From positions 1-32,676 of the forward strand of contig JAACJK010000193.1 of the NCBI GenBank assembly GCA_013368325.1: a stretch of DNA of 32,676 bases, read 5' to 3'. The notes beneath the pieces were generated by a model that worked only from the letters and a program-made list of their open reading frames with translations, did no database searches and was not told the origin of the DNA. Both the position numbers and the translations under genes were made by a program. Shown here one piece after another: positions 20,460 to 32,120 of this stretch. This DNA is from Ephemerocybe angulata. Lineage: Eukaryota > Basidiomycota > Agaricomycetes > Agaricales > Psathyrellaceae. Numbering within the stretch: position 1 is the stretch's first letter; each line of letters starts with the position of its first letter.

Positions 20460-22320
20460 TGGTGTTCACTGCTGACGCTGGGCTTTTGGTTCGGTTGGTT
20501 TGAATGGGCTGTAATGTGTTCCCTATCTTTGTGTTCCCTATCTTTTCGTTGTGTGTTCGCGTTGTTTTTCGCTGAGCGCGACTCGTGCTCGGTGTACTCG
20601 AGACGACGTGATGGCGATGCTCGGGGAGGATTCGGAAGGAAGGGGGAGTTAGCGGGGGATCTCGATTCGACCGTGGACTTTTTGCGTCAATAGCTCTGGT
20701 CCGATGTTGGCTTAGTCCAACAGCTGTCCAATACCCTTCCTTGCTTCGTCTTTTCGCGAAGCTGTCGCATTTGTCTTGGCTCGATGTGGGGTATCTGCGT
20801 TTCATGGTAGAGGTTGGGTCGGTGTGCAGTTTGTGTTTGTGTTCGAGCTTGGCGTTGGCGGTGTGGATGTGCATGAGGGGCGAGGTACGAGGGACGGCAT
20901 TCGCATCTCGGGTGTACAGAGTCCGCGCCTCGGAGCAGACACCTAGTACATCGCGAGTGCCTAGGTCTCCGTGTTGCGCGTCTATTGTTTCATTCGGAAG
21001 CGCTTGGCACATATGTCATAATGTGCGTGCACGGTGACTGTTCTTTTCGGTTGATGAGGTGCGGTCGTGCATCGATCGATTTGGAAGTGAGTGCGTCTGA
21101 GCGAGGTGGGAGACGGTGTAATCTCTACGTACGCTGTCGGCGGACCTTTTTGGTTCCATGCGTTCGGTCAGGTGCCTGGATAATACATCCCTCTTACTCT
21201 CTCGTCTATTCTAGGGCGTTGTTGAGACTTACTCTCTCTCTTTCGGTTGGTCGATGTTTCGGTCCTCAACTCTCATTTCGTTGTTTTCATTTGGTTCTCT
21301 CATGGTCGTTATACCGGAAGTGGGCGTGGGGATGTGTGCGCTGCGCGGGGATGACGAGGTGGCTAAGCAGATTCTAACTTCCGGGTGCACTGGGGACCGT
21401 CGACCTTTTCGGTTGCTTTCAGCCTTGCGCTTGGTGTATAATCTGGAGGCTGCCTCTTCGATCTTGGGGGGGCGTTGATACTCCTTCGCCTTTCTTCGTA
21501 GCAAACGATGTTGGGTCTAGGCTGACGAAGCGGGTTCTGGGGGTGCGGCATTCGGCAGGGCGGGTATAGGCTACGCTAGCTCCTCTCGATGCTATTGAGT
21601 TTCGTAGCTGCTTCTTGGGCCTTAGCGCGATGATGGGGGATTCAGTTGAGCCTTGGATTTGTGCATCGGGTTTCACTTCCCTCAAATACATTTTCACGTT
21701 TATCTTCTACTTTACATATGTAACTATCTCATCCCTGAAGACGTAGCATACCTAGCCGTTTTTCAAGTCGTATCTGTGTAGGTACCGCTGTGCCCACTTT
21801 TCGTTCTGGGTGCATTCTTACTGTCGTGGGGATGATCGCGACGGCCAGACTATAGCATCAGTACAATTTGATTTGCTTTCACGGACGGGGGCGGATTGAC
21901 TTCGCTTGTAAGCTGATGAATTGTGCCGAGTTCCAGATGAGGGTTGCCCCGTTTCTTTTCTTGGTCAAGTCGTGTCTACGTACGAGGTCGTTGGAGATGT
22001 TGAGTCTCTCTTCCCCGTTTCGCTTAATTCCTCTCTGTTCTTGGCCCCGCGGCGCGATAGGTCAATGGCTGGTAGGATCAAGAGAACGGATATCATGCCC
22101 ATTGTTCATTGATGTATTTCAGGATATACCAGTATCTCGATTCTCGCCTCCCATCTGTGCTTCAATATTTATAATAGTTTCGTCTCTGGAATCTTATAAT
22201 CTACGCGACAATACAATGGAGACCAGTCATGCGCCGCGAAGCAGGCATTATTTCGTTACATTTAAAGTCGGGGTCAAGACACATATTCGGTCTACTTGAC
22301 CCACGCAGGATGGGAACAGA
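20460..22320. other. about 1.9 kb without a supportable gene, T-rich on plus strand
   Basis: There is no conserved frame on either strand. The plus strand is strikingly T-rich and A-poor: 21241-21300 has about 30 T against 5 A. It could be untranslated transcript, decayed sequence or simply skewed DNA. Confidence 0.5.
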
Positions 22321-23848
22321 TCAGGTGGACCCATCATGGAAGGCCGGTCGCATGACAGCGACACCCTCCTCATTCTTGAAGAAAACGACGTCGCCCTCAT
22401 CCTCGACAAACTTACACTCCTTCAGCACGCGGTAAAACTCACACCACCCTATGGGACGCCCTTCATGTGGTAGTCCATATCCTGCTATCTTTTCCTTCAA
22501 GGCAACGGATGCCTCCCACCTAAAAATTATATATACATAGTAGATCAGCCACCCAATATTGCGCCAGTAATTCGAGACGTACGCATGATAATGAGGAATC
22601 TTGCTGCAGACATGATGGAGGACGTGCGTCTCAGCGAGTCCGTGGGTAGCGTGTGCGCCAAGCCAAGCCATAATACTTCCACAATCGCCCATCAGACTGC
22701 GATCGAGAGTAGAGAGCGCCCCGCGAGAGAAGTTAAAAGCGGCGGCCCGGTAATGGGGAAGAATTGGGTCTGTGTGCTGCAGGAATGTAATGAGGACAAG
22801 CCAGTGGTGAATCCACAGGTAGGGGATGAGATATATAACTGCCACAGTCGCAAGGCCGTTGTGGTATATCGCTGTCGCAATACTGGATGCCCATGCGGCT
22901 ATTCCAATGGTCGAAATAACGACTTGGTTGTAGTCGCGCGGTGCGTACATGGGCGAACTTGGGTTAAAGTGGCTCGTGCCCATTGGGTAGCGCTTCTGGC
23001 CGGATGTGTTGAATAGGAGATACGCAGGCCATCCCGCAAGGAGGTAGAATATGGTGGTGGTAATCGCACCAAGGGGGGAGTCACCGAGGGCGTCGTATAG
23101 CTCCCGGCGGACGACATCGCTCACCCGCGAACCCAAAAGGTCTTCCTGGCCTTGCTTCAAGGGCGGAAGGTTGAGCTCGGAGCGAGTGTGTGGTACGTAG
23201 GCCTGCTCTTGCGTCATGTGGCTCGTCGAGGCGTGGTGCTTCGCATGGCTGATTCGCCACGAGTGGTACGGCACGCCCACGCTGAATACCGTGAAGCTAA
23301 GAACAGAGAAATATATAAATAGCACGAGGGAGGACTCACGAGGTGTGGAGGATGAAGCCGACAATGTTATTCACTGTCTTGGAGTTTGAAAAAGCTTGGT
23401 GTCCGCACTCGTGACCGAGCACCCAGATCCCCATTCCAAATAGACCTGTGCCGAAGGTGTACAAGGCCCACAAAGCGAAGCGGAGCGCAGAATAGACAAG
23501 AGGATGAGGAAGGTAAATATATCTAGGGTCGATGAGCGGGTCGAGGGCGGATGCGCCCTTGTAGATGCATCCAATGACGAAAAAGTCCCAAAAGCTACTC
23601 CAGGTCAGCTCATGTGGTGGAGTTAAATGTGACATGCTAACGCACATGTAAGTCGAGCTTCTCAGGAGTGACCTCTCGAAGCAATGAGACCTGCGGACAC
23701 GTATGGCTGGCTCGTTAGGACAGAATATGTAGGGCAAGTACTTTAACTAGACTGACGGGATAGCACCGAGCAACGCCTTGATTGGGATATCGGGAACTGG
23801 GTAAACACCCTGCTCGACTGTGGTAACGCTCGTAACCTTCTGGACCAT
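22321..23848 (-). CDS. delta-12 (omega-6) fatty acid desaturase
   Basis: This membrane di-iron enzyme of the endoplasmic reticulum converts oleoyl to linoleoyl chains. Five exons: 23757-23848, 23646-23690, 23340-23597, 22583-23281 and 22321-22519. Introns are 66, 48, 58 and 63 nt, and the product is about 430 residues. The start is fixed by MVQKVTSVTT leading in frame to GAIPSHCFERS, the usual N-terminal block. Three histidine boxes are present: HECGHQAF, HAKHH, and HVLHH followed by VCSKIPHYHAW. The C-terminus has ECKFVEDEGDVVFFKN. Hydrophobic segments flank the boxes as expected. The acceptor of the third intron is uncertain: 43 or 58 nt, differing by 15 nt in frame. Box 3 reads HVLHH where HVAHH or HVSHH is more usual. 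All blocks are intact and no frameshift is visible, so it is probably functional. Specificity for the delta-12 position is inferred from family resemblance. Confidence 0.93.
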
Positions 23849-23931
23849 GACAGCGGTAAAGGTGGTCCCTCACTATACAGAAAGGAAGGGACTAGATCGA
23901 TGTATTTACCTCTACCTGAAGCGACGCGAAG

Positions 23932-23940
23932 GTATATATA
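23932..23940 (-). promoter_or_regulatory. TATA-like box of the desaturase gene
   Basis: TATATATAC on the minus strand lies about 85-90 nt upstream of the desaturase start codon at 23848. Confidence 0.5.
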
Positions 23941-23949
23941 CATGAAGCT

Positions 23950-26900
23950 GAACGGGCAAATACCAGGTATGAATCGAACTTGAATCGAACAAGAAATGAA
24001 CGTTTCATAGCGATTTGGAATGGAAAGCTAGAAGCCGTGGGTAGGACAGCTTTAGCGGTACTTGATCATTACGCTCGAATCAAGGGGGCCTCATTCCCAA
24101 TTCTACCCATAGCCAAGCCCAACCCGCACCCAACTGGGTATCCGAAAGATACGCAAAACGGGGACCAGTAGTTCTGAGAGCTAAGGCTGAGAGGCAATCA
24201 TTCGCGATCAATTAATAACAAACTTTGCAAGTATGTAGATGTCTTGTAGATAAGTAAAACGATAGGCAATAGATTTACCTGAGCAATCAAAACACATGTT
24301 GGGGCGGGCGTTTATTTCCCAGAAGCCAGCGCTCGACCGGCTCCACCTAGTCAATCAGAAATAAGCATTGTTGTCTCTCTTCGTCCCAAGGAGGCTTGAG
24401 CTCCTACCTACTCGCCCTCTCCGGGTAGCCCGGTGACGGCACTTATCGCTCTCGTCCAAGGACACATGGGTGATGGGTCCTCCTGCCGTCGGTTGTTCCG
24501 CCCTCGCGGATCATACCAACCAGACCGCATGGCGTCAGGTCCAGGACTGGCACACAGAGGGTTAGTTGGAGTAAAATCTAAATACGGGACATCAATACTC
24601 AGACTCGCAAGGCTCTGGGCCGTGAGCTGAAATTGCGCTCCGAGATCCCCTCGCAGGTGGAGCGAGAATCATTGATCTCGATGTAGCCCTGGCGGCCCAT
24701 GAGCCAGAGCACTTCGTATAGGCAAGGACATGCGCTTAGGCGTATTTAACTCATATCGTACACATGGCTATTCATCGCAGCCACGCGTATGAAGTCCGCC
24801 TCAAACGTAACTGTGTATCCCACGGAATCGGTCGCGTCCCCGTATCTTGTCACACGGTTTCATGCCAGTGAACGTTCTCCGCTATAGGTTGAGGTGAGTA
24901 CCTTGTTCAGATTGCATTCTGTAACCCGACAGGTTTCATGTAGGACTAAACGGATTTCCTATATATTGGGCATGGCGCGCTCTTGGACTCTGTATGTCTG
25001 CAAAAACCATTGTCACCAGCGCGAGCCATACGGTGTAATCCAAAGCGACCCTGTGGCGACCATAGATTATTATATGAGTCTGCCGGGCTTTACCCTCCCC
25101 CGGGGTCCCATAGACGCTTAGGTGGAGGATAGGGGTGACCCCTAACATGGGACGATATTCCCACCAGCGCTCGCGCAATCAAAAACCAAAAACCAAAAAC
25201 AGGCCTGGCCACTATCGTACACCGTAGAGCCAGCGGCATGCCGGGATCGAGCCGGCCGGGAGATGGGGAGGCGTGTGAACGGTCGGATCAACGTCGTTGA
25301 TTTTCGTTCCCTGCTTGTTCCTTCCCACCACGACGCAGGAGCACCAACCTCTCTTTCCCCTCTATCGTCCTATACACTGCTTCTATACTCGTATCTTCCT
25401 AGCTTGGAGTGCTCGATTGTCCTGGATTGGCGCGATAGGCCCGCATCAGCGTTGTCATAGAACGCACGACATGGAGAGGACGGGGCGGGGCGAGATTGTG
25501 GGTGAAGGTCGGCGAACTGCGCTGCGGGTTGGACTATCCGAAGGAACGTGGCCTCTAATGTGGTCTCTTGGTGCGTCGCTCCATTTCACCGCTTACTTGT
25601 CAATGTGCACAGAGCATGTCATGCCCGCCGTGGCCTTGCCTCTCGACTCACGCTTTACAGTCCTGCGATACGGTTCTGCTTTCTGGAGTCCCTCCTCGAT
25701 CATCCATCCCATCGGCCGACCCAGCCTATGCTTGACACGCATTCTCCGTTCAGGACTAACTTGTTATCGTTCCACCTGCCCCTTTTGCGATGATTATCGC
25801 GGAACGAGCTTTGGAATGTTTACAAAAGGTCGCCTGTATGGGGAATCCAAACCAAGCGTGCGGGTGTTGGCCTTTGACTTTCTTCTCCTCCGGCGTTGCG
25901 CCAAAATCATTCGAGGTATTCCGTCACCCCCGAACTTCGATACCTGGGATCGCAGACTCGATCCGAACCTCTTTATATGTGCTCGGCTGCAACAGGCGAT
26001 ACACGTCTCGTGTTCTACGAGGCCCTTGGGTTGACGATGAACCGGGGATTCGTGTTGACGGCGGTCCTTTGATCAGCCCTGTTTCCCCCTCTCCCACTCT
26101 CATTTATTCCAGTTTCCCCAATGCTAGAGCGTGTACGGCTGTGCTGGACGGCGGGGCGAACTTCGTCATGCTCATCATACCGAGAATTGTCCCTAGGCTT
26201 GGAATCTATCCGCTGAATATGTCTCGGTTGGGTAAGCACGGCGGGGTTGCCCCTTCGCCATGAGTGCTTTTGCTCTTTGCCTTGCGAGTCGGCTTGGAAT
26301 CCTCGGATTGCATTCAAACCCTCTTTTATTCCATTCGTCCTGAGGGGTTTGTCGTGAATCGCGATGAGTAATGTTCTTTGTTTATCTTATCCCTTATGTT
26401 TATGCGCTCGGGGTGTGCGTTCAACACGTACACGCTGGTGACATGAGCCTTCCTCACTCGGGGCTCGTTTAACGGTGTCATCTGTGTTCGAGCATTTGCG
26501 GAGACGCCAGCGAGGTCGGGAGAGCGAGGCGATGTGGAGGCTTGTGATGATTGGAGGAACACGTGGGGCGGAGTCTGTGGACTCTTGCTCGCGTTCGCAC
26601 GTATTATCATCGGTCTCCGTATTTGCCTCTCTCGTCCCCACAATAGTGTTTGGCTTTCTTCGCCTTATTTCCTATCGCGCTTCGTCGGGGGTTGTCTGGT
26701 CGAACAATCTGCATTCGTGTGCCATACTGGGTACTTTTCGCTCGGCTCTGATGTCGCAATGGATGGATTCTTAAATCGCAATTCTCGCGCTACCCTGGGC
26801 CAGAGGGTGTCTATAATCATAGTGAAAGGGAATGACAAGGTTGATTGAGCGGAATGATATCTGGATTCAGCGGACCGGTTGTCGATGTACGCGAGCTCGA

Positions 26901-27320
26901 GTAGAGGGGTATGGTATTTCGTTGCGAGCCCCCATTTGCTTCTCTCCGAGCACATTTATTCCTCGTGTGATGTGTACTGGTGTTTGATCCTTCGTCCGTG
27001 CATGTCTTTCATTACCAGGCGAGCTCGGATGGGAGCGTGGTGATACTCTGTCCTACATAGCCTAATCTGCGCTCTCCATCCTAATCTAGATCCAGGCTAA
27101 ATAGGCAGTGGCGAGGATGTCGATGTGGGATGAGTACAGACCAAAGGTGTCAACGCGAAGTAATCGATGAAGTTGGAGACAGGGAATTCAAGACGAAGAA
27201 ATTGTCGGTCGACATTTGACTCGCGACCTTACCCACTCATTTCGAGTGAAACCCTGAATGAATTCCCGTACCCGACCGTTCCGTTAGTGCCAAGTGGACG
27301 GTAACAGTTGCTTGAGCGAG
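23950..27320. other. about 3.4 kb without a supportable gene
   Basis: It contains scattered open frames, the longest 25297-26034 (plus, 245 codons), with no recognisable domain or splice-consistent extension. A (CAAAAAC)3 tract lies at about 25181-25201. From 25.3 to 27.0 kb the plus strand is again T-rich and A-poor. I found no tRNA gene. Confidence 0.45.
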
Positions 27321-27329
27321 TTGTCACAG

Positions 27330-27560
27330 AGTGCAGCTCACAACCACTGCGTATCAGGCGCACTCAGAGTATTCTCAACTTAAGCTAAGCTCACGACTCA
27401 ACTGGGAATCCTCCGAAGGCCTCAAGCTCATGCTCGAGTTGGACTCAGGTAGTCTCGTGGACTCTGCGGAAAAACTCAAGGTTCATCTCAAGCGATACAA
27501 GCTCATCTCTCAGCTCAAACTCATTGAAGCTGCGCTCACTCGTGCCAGCCTTGTATACAT
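27330..27560 (+). repeat. degenerate CTCAAGCTCA-type repeat
   Basis: Many irregular copies of ACTCAA, AGCTCA and CTCAAGC occur in about 230 bp. They produce a 79-codon Leu/Lys/Ser-rich frame that I take to be a by-product of the repeat. Confidence 0.5.
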
Positions 27561-27755
27561 TTTGCTATAATATAACATGCCGGGCGCCTATCAACGAGAG
27601 ATGAATTTCCGACATATCAGGCGCGGCGGACTACAATCCAACTACAATCCACGCAACCTACTGTAACACGTACCATCATATCAATATGAGCCGAAACTCT
27701 CATAAGTGAAGTTATGAATAAATACGAGCTCGTTAAATTGAAACGTGGAGCTAAT

Positions 27756-29767
27756 CTACTCATCTCGGCTTGGAATGAGTACGAAAACACTTTTAGAAAC
27801 CTGGAATCTACCCGTGTCCGCTCCGATTGTTAGCACGCCCGCCAGATATATAGACCAATCGAAGCTGTATGGGAATACCGCCACCGCCATGACAGCTCCT
27901 CCTGGGTTGCTGGTTACCTCTGCAACGCACCTAGTTATGCGCTCCTTCCACGCCGAACTCGGATTACGGACCTGATTCACCCACTGAGCGTCAGATAGGA
28001 GACCTGAGTCCCTATAATGAGCTCTGTGTGTGTCCTCCCCGGCGACATCATGGAAGACGTGAACTGCTATGATGGGCTGATCGATGCCCAACTCTGGAGG
28101 GCGCAGAGTCTCGAACGAGTCGCCACTCATGCAATGCTCCAAGTACACAAGCTGATTCCGCCTCATTTCTTCGGTCATGGAGGTGATGAGTCGGGGGCTT
28201 GTCTTATCCTGGGAGAGTATATCGCATTCTTCCCTGTGGATGCTGATCCAATCTTCATGTTGGCATTCAGAGGAACAATAGGCAACACTAAGACACTTGG
28301 TGCATGCCTCACAGCTGAATCGGGGGAAAGAGGGCGTTCCTTGCTACAATGCTGGATGCAATATGATCAGTTAAGATAGATGGAATATAATTTTAAAAAA
28401 ATCATGTGCTCACCATTAGGTTGCTACAAATGCTCACCCGTCGATTAAAATCGCAATTCTTGCGCTGGTTCAGAGTGATTACGGTTTTATCCCAAATACG
28501 ACTCCAAAGTGCGTTGAACAAATACGACCTAGTACGCGAGAATCTGACAGGACTTTCTTCAGGTCACCGGGACCGGCATTATACATATCGTGTTGCTCAG
28601 GTATGTCCGCAGGTAGTTGATGGAAAGGCTAATCTCTCGAAGACATCAGTCCCTGCAGAGTCCATGCCAGATCTAGCCATGCAGATGAGGAGCAAAGGAA
28701 TGGCGTGGTGCCTATTGAGCGAGAATGAGCTTTGAGGATCAGCCGATGTGATCATTGCTTGAAGGAGCTTGATGAAAGATCTTGATATCAGCTGCCACGG
28801 CAAGTCTTGCGCAGGATGGAGCTATGGAATAGCACATCCTTTGGCAGTGATGAAGAAGGCTTCGACCAGTTGCTAAAGAGTTGGTGCCGGAGAAACATCC
28901 CAAATGCGCGTGAGTCCTTTATCACCAAGCACTGAAATTGCAATAGGTTGACAGTATGGAAGCTGATACCCGAAAAGTCGTGATCCAGTGCAGAATTCCC
29001 ATCCTCCCACTGCGTGTGAGACAAGAGATGCTAGATAGTCTCTCGGGTGTTTTTGCTGACAGAAGGATCCGTGATAAATGCATCGTAGAGATGTGGTGGG
29101 CTAGCCAGATACGGCCAAGGAAGCGCGGAGGGTGTCTCGAGTCACAAGGCGAAGGCGAAAATCTGCATATGAAGCTTTTCGTGATGCTGAGGTAATGAAG
29201 AAGCAATCCTCGTTCAGGTTTCTCTAGGAGCTCGGTCTTCCAGTCGTCGCGGATTGGGATGTCGCTCAAGATTTTAAGAAACAGGTCGATGCGATATAGA
29301 ATAGTTTGCTCGGTGTCTGCCGCCGGAGCATAGACAGTAAAGGCAACCATCCAGGACAGTATTCCAGTCCAGCTAGCCGCGATTAGCTTGAAGTACTCCG
29401 TCATGAGTATGTCTGTGTGTTCTGGTGAATATGATAGTTGGGAGCTATCTTTGTAGCCATTGAAAGTCGTGCAGATCTTGAAAACATCTTGCATCGCTGC
29501 AACGGCATTCTGAGAGTTACTTCCCGGGTGCGGCGCTGTTCTGTGGTTTCAAGATTATAGGGTTTCGGGGGTACTAGCTGGCGCGATATACCGCAGAGCC
29601 ACTTCGAGGACGTTGAAGTTGCCAATGTCTGCTTGTTTGAGCAGGTAGATTCCCAGGTGGCATTTATCTTGTCATGGAAGCTAGGAGCTGAGTAGAAAAG
29701 TTAGCGCCATCCTTTGTGAACATGTGTAAAATGTCTCACCTCTCGAACCTCTCTCAGTTGGGATCAT
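27756..29767 (-). pseudogene. MYND-finger protein gene, probably decayed
   Basis: MYND fingers bind two zinc ions and mediate protein contacts. The exon at 27756 to about 28341 begins after a clean TTGTAG acceptor with a TTAACTGAT branch-like site. It encodes CEACTKCLSVAYCSSECQ...W..H...C, a complete MYND pattern, followed by about 150 residues to a stop. Upstream blocks read GIYLLKQADIGNFNVLEVALRYIAPASTPETL (about 29545-29650) and MQDVFKICTTFNGYKDSSQLSYSPEH with KILSDIPIRDDWKTELLEKPE (29200-29494). They resemble a large family of basidiomycete MYND proteins. Directly after PETL the frame hits TAA and TGA (about 29540-29550), and no good intron removes them. The middle (28440-28930) also changes frame. 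A possible start lies at 29767. Either it is a pseudogene or I have missed introns. Confidence 0.6.
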
Positions 29768-29904
29768 TTGTCCAAAAGCCACTCGACCTCCATGTGCGAG
29801 GTGGGATTGAATTGAGAATGGGGGTAGAAGTGGATGGTTGGTCAGGGGAGCTTGGACTTGGGGAAGGGATTGAAGTATACGGAGACCTCACAGTTGTACC
29901 TTGC

Positions 29905-29912
29905 TTATATAG
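29905..29912 (-). promoter_or_regulatory. TATA-like box upstream of the MYND gene
   Basis: CTATATAAG on the minus strand lies about 140 nt upstream of the proposed start at 29767. Confidence 0.4.
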
Positions 29913-29949
29913 GGCTCACCTGGCACGTCTGATGCCAAAGCGAGGTGTG

Positions 29950-30330
29950 GGGCTATGACATTTCATCGCTTTGATTGAATGGGCTTGGACAATGCGTTAG
30001 AAAGCACAGCCAAAGCACAGTGTTTGAGCGAATAATTGCAGAACGTAAGGTCGTTGAAATTCGCGATTGCGTGGGTGAACAAAGGAATCTGTGGCATCAT
30101 ATCACGGGCGCTTCTTTGAATGGTTGCCACGCGTGGTCAAAGCGCTTGGCCTCATGTTCGCCGAATATGGTAAAGACGGAGCCCACACGGCCTCCCATCG
30201 ATATCCACTTCCTTTCAACCGCACGATGACAGGCCTCCTCTGATTCAAAGCGCGAAACCTCGTCAACTTGTCCCCAAGATGGTCTTAGTCGTAAATTTCC
30301 ACTGGACTACAAATCACATCACATTCCAAC
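29950..30330. other. gap without a supportable gene
   Basis: About 380 bp between the promoter of the MYND gene and the 3' region of the small secreted protein gene. Only short shadow frames are seen. Confidence 0.4.
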
Positions 30331-30335
30331 AAGAC

Positions 30336-30368
30336 CCTCCGCTAGCGGAGGTACCTCGCTCGCGAGGT
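30336..30368. terminator. two adjacent palindromes downstream of the small secreted protein gene
   Basis: CCTCCGCTAGCGGAGG (30336-30351) is a perfect 16-bp palindrome. ACCTCGC-TC-GCGAGGT (30353-30368) is a 7-bp stem with a 2-base loop. Both lie 35-67 nt beyond the stop codon at 30403 and could fold in the 3' untranslated RNA. A role in 3' end formation is a guess. Confidence 0.45.
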
Positions 30369-30402
30369 GGTATTGTGTCGAGACTAGGGTTTCTTCCAAA
30401 GA

Positions 30403-30828
30403 TTATCGCCGCTCTCGACATGTTTCTGGACGTGCGAAGTCAACTGAATATTTAGTCAGTACCAATGCCTCCTCGCCGTGTCTCCTTCCACATGCCTTAT
30501 TGGTTTGGCCTTCGAAGAATACCTTCTTGCAATATGGACAGGTACCGGAAACCTTTCGGCGCTCCAGGCGCTCAGTAACCTCTTCAATAAGTTCGCGGGT
30601 GGTCATCTCGCCCAGGAGCTCCCGGAGGCTGAGTTGAGACTCGTCAAAGCTACGGGTAGCGCTGAGCTCATCCCGCGCATGTAAACCGAGCTGAGTGAAA
30701 GGTTAGCGATGACTAGGGCAGACACTCGAACCATAACTTTAGAATCATGCACTTACATCGTGGTGGGCGTTGACTATTGAGGCCAGAGAGATGAAAACTG
30801 GCAGAAGAGCGAGAAGAGAGAACTGCAT
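30403..30828 (-). CDS. small putative secreted cysteine-containing protein
   Basis: Two exons, 30757-30828 and 30403-30690, are joined in phase across a 66-nt intron (GTAAGT...TCAG, 30691-30756). They give about 119 residues ending in TAA. The N-terminus MQFSLLALLPVFISLASIVN followed by AHHD is a textbook signal peptide, probably cleaved after NA. The mature part is highly charged (RELIEEVTERLERRK) and contains CPYCKK, then one cysteine in NKACGRRHGEE and a last one in PETCRERR: four cysteines in all. The CPYC pattern could bind metal or form disulphides. I do not recognise a family. Small secreted proteins of this size are common in plant- and wood-associated fungi and some act as effectors, but nothing here shows that role. 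A TATA-like ATATAAG lies about 97 nt upstream of the start. Confidence 0.8.
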
Positions 30829-30923
30829 GCTGTGCGAGATGGTTGATGCGCTGTGCGGAACAGGTGCGGAACCTTGGAAAGGTGGGTGGGTCTGGAGTGC
30901 TACATACATCCTTTTGCTCAGGG

Positions 30924-30929
30924 CTTATA
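30924..30929 (-). promoter_or_regulatory. TATA-like box of the small secreted protein gene
   Basis: GGATATAAGCCC on the minus strand lies about 97 nt upstream of the start codon at 30828. Confidence 0.5.
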
Positions 30930-30939
30930 TCCCTACATC

Positions 30940-31460
30940 CGACACATCCGTTGCACACCCGCCAGACCCGAAGACACCGCAACGGTCTCGTGGGAGTTTG
31001 CTATTACGGATCGAGAGCGTCGTGCTCTGTGTTTCATAATAGGAACAAGAGTTGTGCTCTGAGCTCTGGGGAGTCGAGGTGGAAGAGGAAACAAATTCAG
31101 GGACTTTGCTGAATTCCGAGCACCGTAGCGGGCGGGATGGATACAACCGAGTTCCTCCCTGCGAGATAGAAGTACGACAATCCACCGAGCACCAAGTACG
31201 CTCGGCTGACTGACTATTCGAGAACAGACCTTACGCCGTTGACCTTTGTGTCCACATGCTCAATACATCTGCACGTATCATCCCCGACTGTCGAATGGCT
31301 ACCTTGAACCAAGCGAGGGATCTATGTCGAACCAGCCATACATACACGCATGTGATCCGATTCAATAAATAGATAAACGTACACATATACTCATAGTCAC
31401 TTTCCCTTCGTTCCCCGCCATACCAGTACGGCAAACTCCTCTCCTGAGCCCTGAATGTAT
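30940..31460. other. gap without a supportable gene
   Basis: About 520 bp between the promoter of the small secreted protein gene and the 3' end of the aldehyde dehydrogenase remnant. Only short overlapping frames are seen. Confidence 0.4.
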
Positions 31461-31974
31461 ACCTTAAACCTTGGAAGCCCCGTTAACACCATTCATACCA
31501 TTAACTTTTCCACCAAGCTCCTCAACGCTCGGAATCGGAACCTTCAAACACCCCTCGAAAAACTCCAAAGTCTCCTTCGAGCTCGGCGGGTAGCGGCCGC
31601 CAAACTTCGGTTCCTCGCTACATCGAGAATCAGCATACTATCGAACACGCATTAAATCGCACACGAATAAGTCAAGACGAGCAACGCAAAGCGTAACGAA
31701 CGTACGCTCGTATGCACACCAACCCCCTTCGAAAGTCGACCCGAAGGGATGACATCGAAAGACGAGTCGAATACCCCGAGAGCGAAGGGGGAAAAACACT
31801 CACCTAAACGGCACCTCAACAACACTCCTCAAATACACAAACTCCTCAAACGTCCACTTCAAAGGCTGCCTCCCATACCCACTCTCCCCAACATCCAAAC
31901 GGTATGTCATCCACTAAAACGAACCAAAATCAGCACATATCCCACCCGTATTCTTCCAAAGCCAGGTGAGTAGT

Positions 31975-32120
31975 GAAGGAACGAACACACGAACACCCGA
32001 ACGGACGCACGAAGGCCAGAACGAGCACCCGAACAAACACTCGAATGCACGCACGACTGACCCCACGAACGAACACCCGAAAAAGCCAGCGAACGCACGA
32101 ACAAACACCCGAACAAATGT
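31975..32120 (-). repeat. degenerate CGAACACC-type repeat inside the dehydrogenase remnant
   Basis: Irregular units such as CGAACACCCGAAC, CGAACGAACA and GAACGCACGAAC fill the interval where the catalytic exons are missing. On the gene's strand they read TTCGGGTGTTCG, related in type to the ATTCGTTC tract beside the left-hand copy. Confidence 0.8.

Noticed and set aside
25235..25262. GCCGG-CTCGATC-CCGGC stem-loop resembling a tRNA T-arm on the minus strand
   Set aside because: No matching acceptor stem, D-arm or anticodon arm could be found around it.
25297..26034. 245-codon plus-strand frame
   Set aside because: No domain, no splice-consistent extension, and composition follows the T-rich skew of the surrounding DNA. 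I cannot support it as a gene.
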